NCBI GenBank assembly: GCA_035707805.1
Contig: DASSTS010000051.1
Span: 124,001 to 188,000, forward strand
Length of the DNA stretch: 64,000 bases
Source of the DNA: Castellaniella sp035707805
Lineage (GTDB): Bacteria > Pseudomonadota > Gammaproteobacteria > Burkholderiales > Burkholderiaceae_B
Reading direction: 5' to 3'
Below, one piece after another: positions 36,865 to 45,507 of the stretch; position 1 is the first letter of the stretch; each line of letters starts with the position of its first letter. A model generated the notes under the pieces. It was not told the DNA's origin, did not search any database, and saw only the letters and a list, made by a program, of their open reading frames with translations. Position numbers and translations under genes: made by a program.

Positions 36865-37137
36865 ATGGCTTACTTCAAGAAGTCGAAAGAGAAACGCAAA
36901 TTCGGGCAACAGAATCCGCTGTTCAAGCGCCGCAAGTTCTGCCGCTTCACGGTCGCCAAGGTCGAGGAAATCGACTACAAGGACCTGGACACCCTGCGTG
37001 ATTTCATCCAGGAAAACGGCAAGATCATCCCGGCCCGCCTGACCGGCACCAAGGCCCACTACCAGCGCCAGCTGGACACCGCCATCAAGCGCGCGCGCTT
37101 CCTGGCGCTGTTGCCGTACACCGACAACCACAACTAA
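36865..37137 (+). CDS. rpsR: 30S ribosomal protein bS18
   Basis: S18 (90 aa): FKRRKFCRFT, IDYKDLDTLRDFIQENGKIIPARLTG and AIKRARFLALLPY are the family signatures. AAAGG lies 8 bases before the ATG. A longer in-frame start at 36820 abuts the priB stop but lacks support. A single Cys (FCRF) remains, so it is not a full zinc-binding C+ form. Confidence 0.97.
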   Translation: MAYFKKSKEKRKFGQQNPLFKRRKFCRFTVAKVEEIDYKDLDTLRDFIQENGKIIPARLTGTKAHYQRQLDTAIKRARFLALLPYTDNHN

Positions 37138-37152
37138 ACCGAGGTCCCCGTC

Positions 37153-37608
37153 ATGCAAGTCATTCTGCTTGAAAAAGTCGTCAATCTCGGGAACCTGGGT
37201 GACGTGGTGCGTGTGCGCGATGGCTACGCCCGCAACTACCTGATTCCCCAAAAGATCGCCCGCCGCGCGACCGACGCCGCCCTGAAGGAATTCGAGGCCC
37301 GCCGCGCCGAGCTCGAAAAGCACCAGGCCGAAAAGCTGGCCGCCGCCCAGGCGCTGTCCGAAAAGCTGCACGGCTACGCCCTGGTCATCAGCCAGAAGGC
37401 CGGCGTCGACGGCCGCCTGTTCGGCTCCGTGACCAACATGGACGTGGCCAAGGCCCTGCAGGACGCCGGTTTCACCGACGTCCACAAGGGCCAGGTCCGC
37501 ATGCCCGACGGCGCCATCAAGGCCGTGGGCGAGTTCCCGCTGCAGGTTGCGCTGCACGCCGACGTGGTGGCCGACGTCACCCTGACGGTGCAGGGCGAAA
37601 TGGCCTGA
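37153..37608 (+). CDS. rplI: 50S ribosomal protein bL9
   Basis: L9 (151 aa): the N-terminal domain MQVILLEKVVNLGNLGDVVRVRDGYARNYL is followed by the long connecting helix and the C-terminal RNA-binding domain KAGVDGRLFGSVTNMDVAKAL. Last gene of the ribosomal block; a strong terminator begins 58 bases after its stop. Confidence 0.97.
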   Translation: MQVILLEKVVNLGNLGDVVRVRDGYARNYLIPQKIARRATDAALKEFEARRAELEKHQAEKLAAAQALSEKLHGYALVISQKAGVDGRLFGSVTNMDVAKALQDAGFTDVHKGQVRMPDGAIKAVGEFPLQVALHADVVADVTLTVQGEMA

Positions 37609-37666
37609 TGCCATTTCCGCCTGCCGTGCTACATTCCTTCCTGGAATGAATGGCAGGGCAAGCTTC

Positions 37667-37693
37667 AAAGGCCGGCACCATGCCGGCCTTTTT
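37667..37693 (+). terminator. Rho-independent terminator after rplI
   Basis: AAAGGCCGGCA (37667-37677), loop CCA, TGCCGGCCTTT (37681-37691), ending in five T. The 11-bp stem is perfect. It separates the ribosomal block from dnaB. Confidence 0.92.
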
Positions 37694-37714
37694 CATGGAA
37701 CCGAGGATCTCTGG

Positions 37715-39088
37715 GTGGAAATCGAAACCGACAAGCAGCTGGATTATCTGCGGGTGCCCCCGCATTCGATCGAGGCCGAACAGTCGGTGCTGGGCGGCCT
37801 GCTGCTGGACAACGCCGCCTTCGACCGGATCGCGGACGTCCTGACCGAGGACGATTTCTACCGCTTCGACCACCGCCTGATCTGGCAGCACATCACCCGC
37901 CTGGTGGCCCTTGCGCGCCCGGCCGACGTCATCACCGTCCATGAGTCGCTCAGCACTTCCGGCAAGGCCGAGGACTGCGGCGGCCTGCCGTACCTGAACG
38001 CCCTGGCGCACAACACGCCATCGGCCGCCAACATCCGCCGCTACGCCGAGATCGTGCGAGAACGGTCCATGCTGCGCAAGCTGGTCTCCATCAGCGACGA
38101 GATATCGGCGGCGGCGTTCAATCCGCAGGGCAAGGAAGCCCGCCAGATCCTCGACGAGGCCGAATCCCGCGTCTTCCAGATCGCCCAGGAAGGCGCGCGC
38201 GGCATGGCCGGCTTCCAGGAGATCCGGCCGCTGCTCGCGCAGGTGGTCGAGCGCATCGACGAGCTCTATCACCGCGAGGGCGATTCCGACGTCACCGGCG
38301 TGCCCACGGGCTTCGACGATCTGGACCGCATGACCTCGGGCCTGCAGCCCGGCGACCTGGTGATCGTGGCGGGGCGCCCGTCCATGGGCAAGACCTCGTT
38401 TTCCATGAACATCGGCGAGCACGTGGCCATCGAGCAGGGCCTGCCGGTGGCGGTGTTCTCCATGGAAATGGGCGCTGTGCAGCTGGCCATGCGCATGATC
38501 GGCTCGGTGGGCATGCTGGACCAGCACCGCATGCGCACGGGCAAGCTGAACCAGGACGACTGGCCGCGCCTGACGCACGCCGTACAGAAGGTCGAGCAGG
38601 CCCAGATCTACATCGACGAGACGCCCGCCCTGACCTCGATGGAGGTCCGCGCCCGCGCGCGGCGGCTGTCGCGCCAGTGCGGCCAGCTCGGACTGATCGT
38701 CATCGACTACATCCAGCTCATGTCCGGCAGCGGAGGGGGGGAGAACCGCGCCACCGAGATCTCGGAGATCAGCCGTTCGCTCAAGGGCCTGGCCAAGGAG
38801 CTGAACTGCCCCCTGATCGCGCTGTCGCAGCTCAACCGCAGCCTCGAACAGCGCCCCAACAAGCGTCCGGTCATGAGCGACCTGCGCGAATCCGGCGCCA
38901 TCGAGCAAGACGCCGATGTGATCATCTTCATCTACCGCGACGAGGTCTACAACCCCGACTCGCCGGACAAGGGCACCGCCGAGATCATCATCGGCAAGCA
39001 GCGTAACGGCCCCATCGGCACGGTGCGCCTGACCTTCCAGGGCGCCAGCACGCGGTTCCTGAATTTCTCGGCGGCGCCGTCGTTCTGA
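37715..39088 (+). CDS. dnaB: Replicative DNA helicase DnaB
   Basis: DnaB (457 aa), the hexameric 5'-3' helicase at replication forks. The N-terminal domain starts at LRVPPHSIEAEQSVLGGLLLDN; the RecA-like domain has Walker A GRPSMGKTSFSMN near 216-228, Walker B LGLIVIDYIQLM and ALSQLNRSLEQRPNKRPVMSDLRESGAIEQDAD. The frame is open from 37646 across the rplI terminator, but GTG at 37715 with GAGGA 7 bases upstream is the supported start. No intein is visible. Expression must come from read-through or an unseen promoter. Confidence 0.95.
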   Translation: MEIETDKQLDYLRVPPHSIEAEQSVLGGLLLDNAAFDRIADVLTEDDFYRFDHRLIWQHITRLVALARPADVITVHESLSTSGKAEDCGGLPYLNALAHNTPSAANIRRYAEIVRERSMLRKLVSISDEISAAAFNPQGKEARQILDEAESRVFQIAQEGARGMAGFQEIRPLLAQVVERIDELYHREGDSDVTGVPTGFDDLDRMTSGLQPGDLVIVAGRPSMGKTSFSMNIGEHVAIEQGLPVAVFSMEMGAVQLAMRMIGSVGMLDQHRMRTGKLNQDDWPRLTHAVQKVEQAQIYIDETPALTSMEVRARARRLSRQCGQLGLIVIDYIQLMSGSGGGENRATEISEISRSLKGLAKELNCPLIALSQLNRSLEQRPNKRPVMSDLRESGAIEQDADVIIFIYRDEVYNPDSPDKGTAEIIIGKQRNGPIGTVRLTFQGASTRFLNFSAAPSF

Positions 39089-39103
39089 GGCCGCCGGGCC
39101 TCA
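39086..39103. repeat. Palindrome joining the convergent dnaB and pdxA stop codons
   Basis: TGAGGCC-GCCG-GGCCTCA: both outer triplets are stop codons (dnaB TGA at 39086, pdxA TGA on the minus strand at 39103). The 7-bp stem has a 4-base loop. Confidence 0.7.
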
Positions 39104-40123
39104 GGCGCCGCCCGTCATCCGCAGGGCCATGCGCAGGGCGGCCCGCAGGGACGCGGGGTCGGCGATGCCCTGGCCCGCGATGTCGAAGGCCGTGCCGTGG
39201 TCCACGCTGGTGCGCACGAAGGGCAGGCCGACCGTCACGTTGACGCCCTCGTCCAGCCCCAGGTATTTCACCGGGATCAGCCCCTGGTCGTGGTACTGGG
39301 CGACGACGATGTCGAACTCGCCCTGGCGCGCCCGCATGAAAACCGTATCCCCCGGCCAGGGGCCGGAGGCGTCCAGCCCCTCGGCCCGCGCCTGCTCGAC
39401 TGCGGGGCGGATGTGGCGGGCTTCCTCGTCGCCGAAGGCGCCGCCTTCGCCGGCGTGGGGGTTCAGGCCCGCCACGGCGATGCGCGGCCGCGCGATGCCG
39501 GACTGCCGGCAGGCCAGGTCCGCCAGGCGGATCGCCCGCAGTTCCGCCGCCTGGCTGATGGCCGCCGGCACCTCGGCCAGGGCCATGTGGATGGTCACCA
39601 GCAGGACGCGCAGTTCGTCGTTGGCGAGCATCATGGCGTAGTCGGCCGTGCCGGTGCGTTCGGCGAGGATCTCCGTGTGTCCCGGAAAATCGGCCCCCCC
39701 GGCGTGCATGGCGCCCTTGTGCAGCGGCGCCGTCACCAGCGCCCGCAGGCGCCCGGCCAGGGCGTCGTCGATGGCATGGCACAGGTATTCGTAGGCGCCG
39801 CGCCCCGCCCGGGCGTCGACCCGGCCCGGGGGCAGGTCCTCGGGCAGGGGCTGCCAGCGGTTGAGCACGCCGATGGTCCCGGAGGTCGTGCCCGGTCCCG
39901 GCGCCTCCAGCGCCTCGATCCGCAGCGAGGCGTCCAGGCCCAGGGCGCGGCAGGCGCGCGCCAGGGCGCCGGCATCGCCGTAGACCACCGCCGGATGCGG
40001 CAGGCCCTCGGCGAACAATCGTACGATCAGTTCCGGGCCGATGCCCGCGGCATCCCCCAGCGTGAATGCCAGCGGCAGGCGCGCGCGCGCCGGGCCGCCG
40101 ACCTCAGAGGGCATCGCTGGCAT
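39101..40123 (-). CDS. pdxA: 4-hydroxythreonine-4-phosphate dehydrogenase
   Basis: PdxA (340 aa) oxidises 4-phosphohydroxy-L-threonine in pyridoxal phosphate synthesis. Signatures: FTLGDAAGIGPELI, FPGHTEILAERTG, GLNPHAGEGGAFGDEE and VAQYHDQGLIPVKYLG with metal-binding His/Asp residues. The ATG at 40123 lies inside the end of the PIN-PhoH gene; a second ATG at 40114 is possible. Overlap with the upstream stop suggests coupled translation. Confidence 0.93.
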   Translation of the reverse strand: MPAMPSEVGGPARARLPLAFTLGDAAGIGPELIVRLFAEGLPHPAVVYGDAGALARACRALGLDASLRIEALEAPGPGTTSGTIGVLNRWQPLPEDLPPGRVDARAGRGAYEYLCHAIDDALAGRLRALVTAPLHKGAMHAGGADFPGHTEILAERTGTADYAMMLANDELRVLLVTIHMALAEVPAAISQAAELRAIRLADLACRQSGIARPRIAVAGLNPHAGEGGAFGDEEARHIRPAVEQARAEGLDASGPWPGDTVFMRARQGEFDIVVAQYHDQGLIPVKYLGLDEGVNVTVGLPFVRTSVDHGTAFDIAGQGIADPASLRAALRMALRMTGGA

Positions 40124-41903
40124 AGTCGGCCAGTCGCGAGCGTTCGCCGCGCTGCAGGGTCACGTGCCCCGCATGCGGCCAGCCCTTGAAGCGGTCCACC
40201 ACGTAGGTCAGCCCTGAACTGCCTTCCGTGAGGTAGGGCGTGTCGATCTGCGCGATGTTGCCCAGGCAGACGATCTTGGTGCCGGGGCCGGCCCGCGTGA
40301 TCAGGGTCTTCATCTGCTTGGGCGTGAGGTTCTGGGCCTCGTCGATGATCAGGAACTTGTTCAGGAAGGTGCGGCCGCGCATGAAATTCAGGGACTTGAC
40401 CTTGATGCGCGAGCGGATCAGGTCCATGGCCGGCGTCTTGGTCCAGTCCTGGCCGTTGCCGCTGGTGCTGATGGCGCTGCCCGCCCCCTGGTGCAGGACC
40501 TCCAGGTTGTCCTCCAGCGCACCCATCCAGGGCAGCATCTTTTCTTCCTCGGTGCCCGGCAGGAAGCCGATGTCGTCGCCCACCGGCACGGTGGCGCGGG
40601 TGATGATGATCTCGGTGTAGCGCTTGGTCTCGAAGGTCTGCGCCAGCGCGCTGGCCAGGGTCAGCAGGGTCTTTCCGGTGCCCGCCTGGCCCAGCAGCGA
40701 GACGAAGTCGATGTCCGGGTTCATGAGCAGGTTGAGGGCGAAATTCTGCTCGCGGTTGCGGGCGGTGATCCCCCAGACGCTGTTCTTGCCGTGGCTGAAA
40801 TCACGCAGCGTGGCCAGCACGGCGCTCTTGCCGGTCACCTCGCGCACCTGCGCCGACAGCGGCATGTCGCCTTCGTAGTAGACGAATTCATTGACGCTGA
40901 ACTGGGTGCACAGGGGGCCGCGCACCCGGTACCAGGTCAGGCCGTTCTGCTGCCAGGACTCGATGTCCTTGCCGTGGCGGATCCAGAAGTTCTCCGGCAG
41001 CGGCATGATGCCGTCGTAGAGCAGGTCCGAATCGTCCAGCACGTGGTCGTTCAGGTAGTCCTCGGCCGGCAAGCCCAGGGCGCGCGCCTTCAGGCGCATG
41101 TTGATGTCCTTGGACACCAGCACGATCTCGCGCTTGGGGGATTCCTGGCGCAGGCCGTGGACGATGCTCAGGATGACGTTGTCCGCCTTGCCCATGGGCA
41201 GCTCGATCGGCAGGCTGGCCTCCGTCGGCCGGGTCTGGAAGTGCAGGGAGCCCAGCGCGTCCTTGGCGCCCGAGGCATCCAGCGGAATGCCCTTGTTCAG
41301 GTCGCCGCTGTTGATCAGCTCGTCCAGCGAGCGGCTGACCTGCCGGGCGTTGCGCGCGACCTCGGACATGCCTTTTTTCTGGTGGTCCAGTTCTTCCAGC
41401 ACGATCATGGGCAGGAAGACGTCGTGCTCGGCGAAGCGGAACAGCGACATGGGATCGTGCAGCAGGACGTTGGTATCCAGCACGAAAAGTTTGCGCTGGG
41501 CCACCGGCAGGCGCTTGGCGCGCGGCCTGGCCGCAGCCGGTGCCGGGGCCTTGGCCGCCGGGGCGGATTCGCGGGCGGCGGCCGGGCCGTCGGGCTTGCG
41601 CGGCTCGGCGGACTGCGCCGCGCGGCCGTTGTCCTTGGCGGCGGGCGGCCGGGCGGCGGGCGTCGCGGCCGGCGCGGCGGCCTGGGCGGCTGCGCGGGTC
41701 ACCTGCTGCGTGCTCGCCACCGGCTGCGGCGCCTTGGTCAGGATGGCGGCAACCGGGCGCTTTGCCCGCGGCCGGGCCGGAGCGGCCTCGGCGACGGCTG
41801 CCGGCGGCGTGTCAGGGCTGCGCGGGCGTGCGGGCCGCGGATCGGTCGAGGGGCTGGGATCCACCGTGGCGCCGAGCTGGGCCGGCGGTTTCGGAAGGGG
41901 CAT
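40104..41903 (-). CDS. PIN-domain PhoH family ATPase with Ala/Pro-rich N-terminal extension
   Basis: Protein of 599 aa (YlaK-like PIN-PhoH). Residues 1-136 are low-complexity Ala/Pro/Arg; 138-270 form a PIN nuclease domain (KLFVLDTNVLLHD with Asp143, ELDHQKKG, SKDINMRLKA); 380-599 form the PhoH ATPase with Walker A GQAGTGKT (405-412), ITRATVPVGDDIGFLPGT and Walker B FLIIDEAQNLTPKQMK. PIN-PhoH proteins are RNA helicase/nucleases linked to RNA processing. It is preceded by the peroxiredoxin gene 43 bases upstream. Confidence 0.9.
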   Translation of the reverse strand: MPLPKPPAQLGATVDPSPSTDPRPARPRSPDTPPAAVAEAAPARPRAKRPVAAILTKAPQPVASTQQVTRAAAQAAAPAATPAARPPAAKDNGRAAQSAEPRKPDGPAAARESAPAAKAPAPAAARPRAKRLPVAQRKLFVLDTNVLLHDPMSLFRFAEHDVFLPMIVLEELDHQKKGMSEVARNARQVSRSLDELINSGDLNKGIPLDASGAKDALGSLHFQTRPTEASLPIELPMGKADNVILSIVHGLRQESPKREIVLVSKDINMRLKARALGLPAEDYLNDHVLDDSDLLYDGIMPLPENFWIRHGKDIESWQQNGLTWYRVRGPLCTQFSVNEFVYYEGDMPLSAQVREVTGKSAVLATLRDFSHGKNSVWGITARNREQNFALNLLMNPDIDFVSLLGQAGTGKTLLTLASALAQTFETKRYTEIIITRATVPVGDDIGFLPGTEEEKMLPWMGALEDNLEVLHQGAGSAISTSGNGQDWTKTPAMDLIRSRIKVKSLNFMRGRTFLNKFLIIDEAQNLTPKQMKTLITRAGPGTKIVCLGNIAQIDTPYLTEGSSGLTYVVDRFKGWPHAGHVTLQRGERSRLADYASDAL

Positions 41904-41946
41904 GAGGGCTCCAGAGTAAGGGAGTGACGGCGCTGCGCCCGCGGCC

Positions 41947-42417
41947 TCAGGCGGCCAGGTTGCGGGCGGCCTGCAGCACTTCTTCGGCGTGTCCGGGAAC
42001 GCGCACGCCGCGCCATTCCTGCACCAGGATGCCGTTGCGGTCGACCAGGAAGGTGCTGCGTTCGATGCCGCGCACCTGCTTGCCGTACATGTTCTTTTGT
42101 TTCATCACCCCGAACAGCTCGCACAGGGTTTCGTCCGGATCCGAGATCAGGGCGAAGGGCAGGTCCTGCTTGCCGGTGAAGTTCTCATGGGATTTCAGGG
42201 AGTCGCGGGAAATGCCGTAGATGCCGCATTCGATGGCCTGGAACCGGGGGTACAGGTCACGGAAGTCCTGGGATTCGGCGGTGCATCCCGGCGTGTTGTC
42301 CTTGGGGTAGAAATAGAGGACGAACGGCTTGCCCCGCAAGGCGGCGGAATCGAAGGCGCCGTGCGTGGAGTCGGCGTTCAGGGCGGGCAGGGGCTGGCCG
42401 GTGGCGACAGAGGTCAT
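41947..42417 (-). CDS. Peroxiredoxin, Bcp/PrxQ type
   Basis: Thiol peroxidase (156 aa). FVLYFYPKDNTPGCTAESQDF contains the peroxidatic Cys45; E. coli Bcp has its resolving Cys at position 50, which is Gln here, leaving Cys64 and Cys99 as the only other cysteines. The enzyme may therefore act as a 1-Cys peroxiredoxin or use another partner. ISRDSLKSHENF and ERSTFLVDRNGILVQEW are family motifs. The start overlaps the Mth938-domain stop. Confidence 0.9.
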   Translation of the reverse strand: MTSVATGQPLPALNADSTHGAFDSAALRGKPFVLYFYPKDNTPGCTAESQDFRDLYPRFQAIECGIYGISRDSLKSHENFTGKQDLPFALISDPDETLCELFGVMKQKNMYGKQVRGIERSTFLVDRNGILVQEWRGVRVPGHAEEVLQAARNLAA

Positions 42418-42860
42418 GCTTGGGGATCTCCGGGTAGCAAGAGGGCCAGGACGCGCCTTTCCTCGGACATGAGAATGTTGTAGGTCCGGGCGGCGGCCTG
42501 GGTGGTCATGGTCTCGACGCCGATCCCCAGTTGCAGCAGCGGACGGGTGGCGTCGGGAGGCAGGAAAGTCTGGCGGGTGCCGGTGCCGATCAGCAGGACC
42601 TCGGGGGCATCCGGGGGCAGCGCGGCGGGCGTGTCATCCAGGAAGGCCATGGGGTCCCCCGACGCGGCGTCCAGGCCCACGAGAGCCTTCAGGAAGGCGG
42701 CGTCGATGTCGGCGGCGGAATGCAGGTCCACGGGGCGCACCGGACCCTCGGGGCCGAAGCAGATGGCGGTCTCGTAGCGGACGCGGTTGATCTCCAGGTG
42801 GTGTTCGCCGTAGGCCGTGACGGTATTGAGCGCGGGGTTGAAGTCTTTTTGCAATAGCAC
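42414..42860 (-). CDS. Mth938/DUF498 domain protein (Xcc1710-like)
   Basis: Small protein (148 aa) of the Mth938/NDUFAF3 family. VLLIGTGTRQTFLPP and IGVETMTTQAAARTYNILMSE are the conserved core. Function in bacteria is unknown; the mitochondrial relative assists complex I assembly. The start is GTG at 42860, with GGAG 6 bases upstream and the homologue-like beginning LLQKDFNPALNT; the frame continues upstream without a ribosome site. It overlaps the peroxiredoxin gene by 4 bases. Confidence 0.8.
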   Translation of the reverse strand: MLLQKDFNPALNTVTAYGEHHLEINRVRYETAICFGPEGPVRPVDLHSAADIDAAFLKALVGLDAASGDPMAFLDDTPAALPPDAPEVLLIGTGTRQTFLPPDATRPLLQLGIGVETMTTQAAARTYNILMSEERRVLALLLPGDPQA

Positions 42861-42925
42861 GGGACGCTCCAGAGTTCCTGTGATGATAGCGCAGTGCAGG
42901 GCCGGGCGGGATCGCCGGCGCCGAT

Positions 42926-42954
42926 TTGCGAGTCGCAGGCGCATGCGCTAGATT
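42926..42954 (+). promoter_or_regulatory. Candidate promoter for alaC-hom-thrC
   Basis: TTGCGA (42926-42931), 17 bases, TAGATT (42949-42954). The predicted start near 42961 gives a leader of about 58 bases. Confidence 0.5.
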
Positions 42955-43018
42955 ATCGAATTTGCTGCACCGCAGCCATGGCTTGCCGATTCCGTTTCCG
43001 CCCTGTCCGAGGACCATC

Positions 43019-44206
43019 ATGACGACCTTTCCGCGCATCGAGCGCCTGCCTCCCTACGTGTTCAACATCACGGGGGAACTGAAGATGGCCGCCCGGCGGC
43101 GCGGCGAGGACATCATCGACATGTCGATGGGCAATCCCGACGGCCCGACCCCGGCGCACATCGTCGGCAAGCTGGTCGAGGTCGCCGAGCGCGAGAACAC
43201 CCACGGCTATTCGGTGTCCAAGGGCATTCCGCGCCTGCGCCGCGCCATCACCGGCTGGTACCAGCGCCGCTACGGGGTGGAATTCGATCCGGACAGCGAA
43301 GCCATCGTGACCATCGGCTCGAAAGAGGGCCTGGCCCACCTGATGCTGGCCACCCTGGACCGCGGGGACACGGTGCTCGTGCCCAATCCCAGCTATCCCA
43401 TCCATATCTACGGCGCCGTGATCGCCGGCGCCAACATCCGCTCGGTGCCCATGACGCCGGGCCTGGATTTCTTCGAGGAAATCGAGCGCGCCGTGCGCGA
43501 GGCCATTCCCAAGCCCAAGATGATGATCCTGGGTTTTCCCAGCAATCCCACGGCGCAGTGCGTGGACCTGTCCTTCTTCGAGCGCATCGTGGCGCTGGCC
43601 AAGGAACACGGCATCCTCGTCGTGCACGACCTGGCCTACGCGGACATCACCTTCGACGGCTACGTGGCGCCGTCCATCATGCAGGTCGAGGGCGCGCGCG
43701 ACGTGGCGGTGGAATTCTTCACCATGAGCAAGAGCTACAACATGGCCGGCTGGCGCATCGGCTTCATGGTGGGCAACCGCGAGCTGGTCAATGCGCTGGC
43801 GCGCATCAAGAGCTACCACGACTACGGCACCTTCACGCCCATCCAGGTGGCCGCCATCGCCGCCCTGGAAGGCCCGCAGGACTGCGTCTCCGAGGTCGTC
43901 GAGCAGTACCGCCGGCGGCGCGACGTGCTGGCCCGGGGACTGCAGGAGGCCGGCTGGCCGGTGGACGTGCCCAAGGCCTCGATGTACATCTGGGCGCGGA
44001 TTCCCGAAGCCTACCGCGCCCTGGGCTCGCTCGAATTCTCCAAACGGCTGCTGGCCGACGCCAAGGTCGCCGTCTCGCCGGGCATCGGCTTTGGCGAATA
44101 CGGCGACGGATACGTGCGGTTCGCGCTCATCGAGAACGAGCAGCGCACCCGCCAGGCGGTGCGCGGCATCAAGGACATGTTCCGCAAGGACGGGCTGCTG
44201 AAATGA
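43019..44206 (+). CDS. alaC: Alanine transaminase AlaC-type aminotransferase
   Basis: Fold-type I PLP aminotransferase (395 aa) close to AlaC (YfdZ): IDRLPPYVFNIT-like opening RLPPYVFNITGELKMAARRR, SMGNPDGPTP, VPNPSYPIHIYGAVIAGA, GFPSNPTAQCVDLSFFE and the PLP Lys238 in MSKSYNMAGWRIG. AlaC makes alanine from pyruvate and glutamate. Its link to hom and thrC through a 4-base overlap suggests coordination of alanine and aspartate-family synthesis, as recalled in Bordetella. Confidence 0.9.
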   Translation: MTTFPRIERLPPYVFNITGELKMAARRRGEDIIDMSMGNPDGPTPAHIVGKLVEVAERENTHGYSVSKGIPRLRRAITGWYQRRYGVEFDPDSEAIVTIGSKEGLAHLMLATLDRGDTVLVPNPSYPIHIYGAVIAGANIRSVPMTPGLDFFEEIERAVREAIPKPKMMILGFPSNPTAQCVDLSFFERIVALAKEHGILVVHDLAYADITFDGYVAPSIMQVEGARDVAVEFFTMSKSYNMAGWRIGFMVGNRELVNALARIKSYHDYGTFTPIQVAAIAALEGPQDCVSEVVEQYRRRRDVLARGLQEAGWPVDVPKASMYIWARIPEAYRALGSLEFSKRLLADAKVAVSPGIGFGEYGDGYVRFALIENEQRTRQAVRGIKDMFRKDGLLK

Positions 44207-45507
44207 AACCCATCCGAATCGGCTTGCTGGGGCTCGGGGTCGTCGGCGGCGGCGTCTGGACGGTGCTGGCGCAAAACGGCGGCGAGATCGCCCGCCGCGC
44301 CGGGCGGCGCATCGAGGTCGCCGCGGTGGCAGTGCGCGACGTCGCCAAGGCGCGCGCCCTGGTCGGCCCGGACGTCCGGGTGCTCGACGACGGCATGGCG
44401 CTGGCGCGCGATCCGGACATCGACATCGTCGTCGAACTGATGGGCGGCGATACCGTGGCCCGCCAGTGCATTCTCGCCGCCATCGACAGCGGCAAGCACG
44501 TCGTCACGGCCAACAAGGCCCTGCTGGCCATCCACGGCAACGAGATCTTCGGCGCCGCGCAGGCTGCGGGCGTGATGGTGGCCTTCGAGGCGGCCGTGGC
44601 CGGCGGCATTCCCATCATCAAGGCCATCCGCGAGGGCCTGACGGCCAACCGCATCCAGTGGGTGGCCGGGATCATCAACGGCACGACGAACTTCATCCTG
44701 TCCGAGATGCGCCAGCGCGGGCTGCCCTTCGACGCCGTGCTGGCCGAGGCGCAGCGCCTGGGCTATGCCGAGGCCGACCCGACCTTCGACATCGAGGGCG
44801 TGGATGCCGCGCACAAGCTCACGCTGCTCGCCTCCCTGGCTTTCGGCATCCCGGTGCAGTTCGACAAGGCGGCCACCGAGGGCATCTCCCGCCTGGCCTC
44901 CGAGGACATCGTCCATGCCGAGCGCCTGGGCTACCGCATCAAGCTGCTGGGCATCACGCGCCGCCGCGCCGACGGCATCGAGCTGCGCGTGCATCCGACG
45001 CTGGTGCCGGCCGACTGCCTGCTGGCCAATGTCGAGGGCGCCATGAACGCCGTGCTGGTGCGCGGCGACGTGGTCGGCCTGTCCATGTACTATGGCCAGG
45101 GCGCCGGCGCGCTGCCCACGGCCTCGGCCGTGGTCGCGGACCTGGTCGACGTCGCCCGGCTGCAGATGGCCGATCCGGAGCACCGGGTGCCGCACCTGGC
45201 CTTCCAGCCCGACGCGGTCGTCGACATTCCGGTGCTGCCCATGGCCGAGGTCCGCTCCAGCTTCTACTTGCGCCTGCGGGTGGACGACCGCCCCGGCGTG
45301 CTGGCGGACCTGGCGCGCATCCTGTCGGGGGCCGGCATCTCGGTGGGCTCCATGTTCCAGCAGCCCCACGGCGACCACCAGGCCGAGATCATCTTCCTGA
45401 CCCACGAAGCCCGCGAGGGCGACGTCGACGAGGCCCTGCGCGTCATGCGGGGCCAGCCTTTCGTGCGCTCCGACGTGACGCGCCTGCGCGTGGAGAACCT
45501 GAATTGA
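44203..45507 (+). CDS. hom: Homoserine dehydrogenase
   Basis: Hom (434 aa) reduces aspartate semialdehyde to homoserine. An NAD(P)-binding motif GLLGLGVVGGGVW (8-20), VTANKALLA, GIINGTTNFILSEM and YAEADPTFDIEGVDAAHKL with the catalytic Asp/Lys pair are visible; a C-terminal ACT domain (about 350-425, DRPGVLADLARILSGAGIS) implies feedback control by threonine. The start overlaps the alaC stop, and the thrC start overlaps its own stop. Confidence 0.95.
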   Translation: MKPIRIGLLGLGVVGGGVWTVLAQNGGEIARRAGRRIEVAAVAVRDVAKARALVGPDVRVLDDGMALARDPDIDIVVELMGGDTVARQCILAAIDSGKHVVTANKALLAIHGNEIFGAAQAAGVMVAFEAAVAGGIPIIKAIREGLTANRIQWVAGIINGTTNFILSEMRQRGLPFDAVLAEAQRLGYAEADPTFDIEGVDAAHKLTLLASLAFGIPVQFDKAATEGISRLASEDIVHAERLGYRIKLLGITRRRADGIELRVHPTLVPADCLLANVEGAMNAVLVRGDVVGLSMYYGQGAGALPTASAVVADLVDVARLQMADPEHRVPHLAFQPDAVVDIPVLPMAEVRSSFYLRLRVDDRPGVLADLARILSGAGISVGSMFQQPHGDHQAEIIFLTHEAREGDVDEALRVMRGQPFVRSDVTRLRVENLN

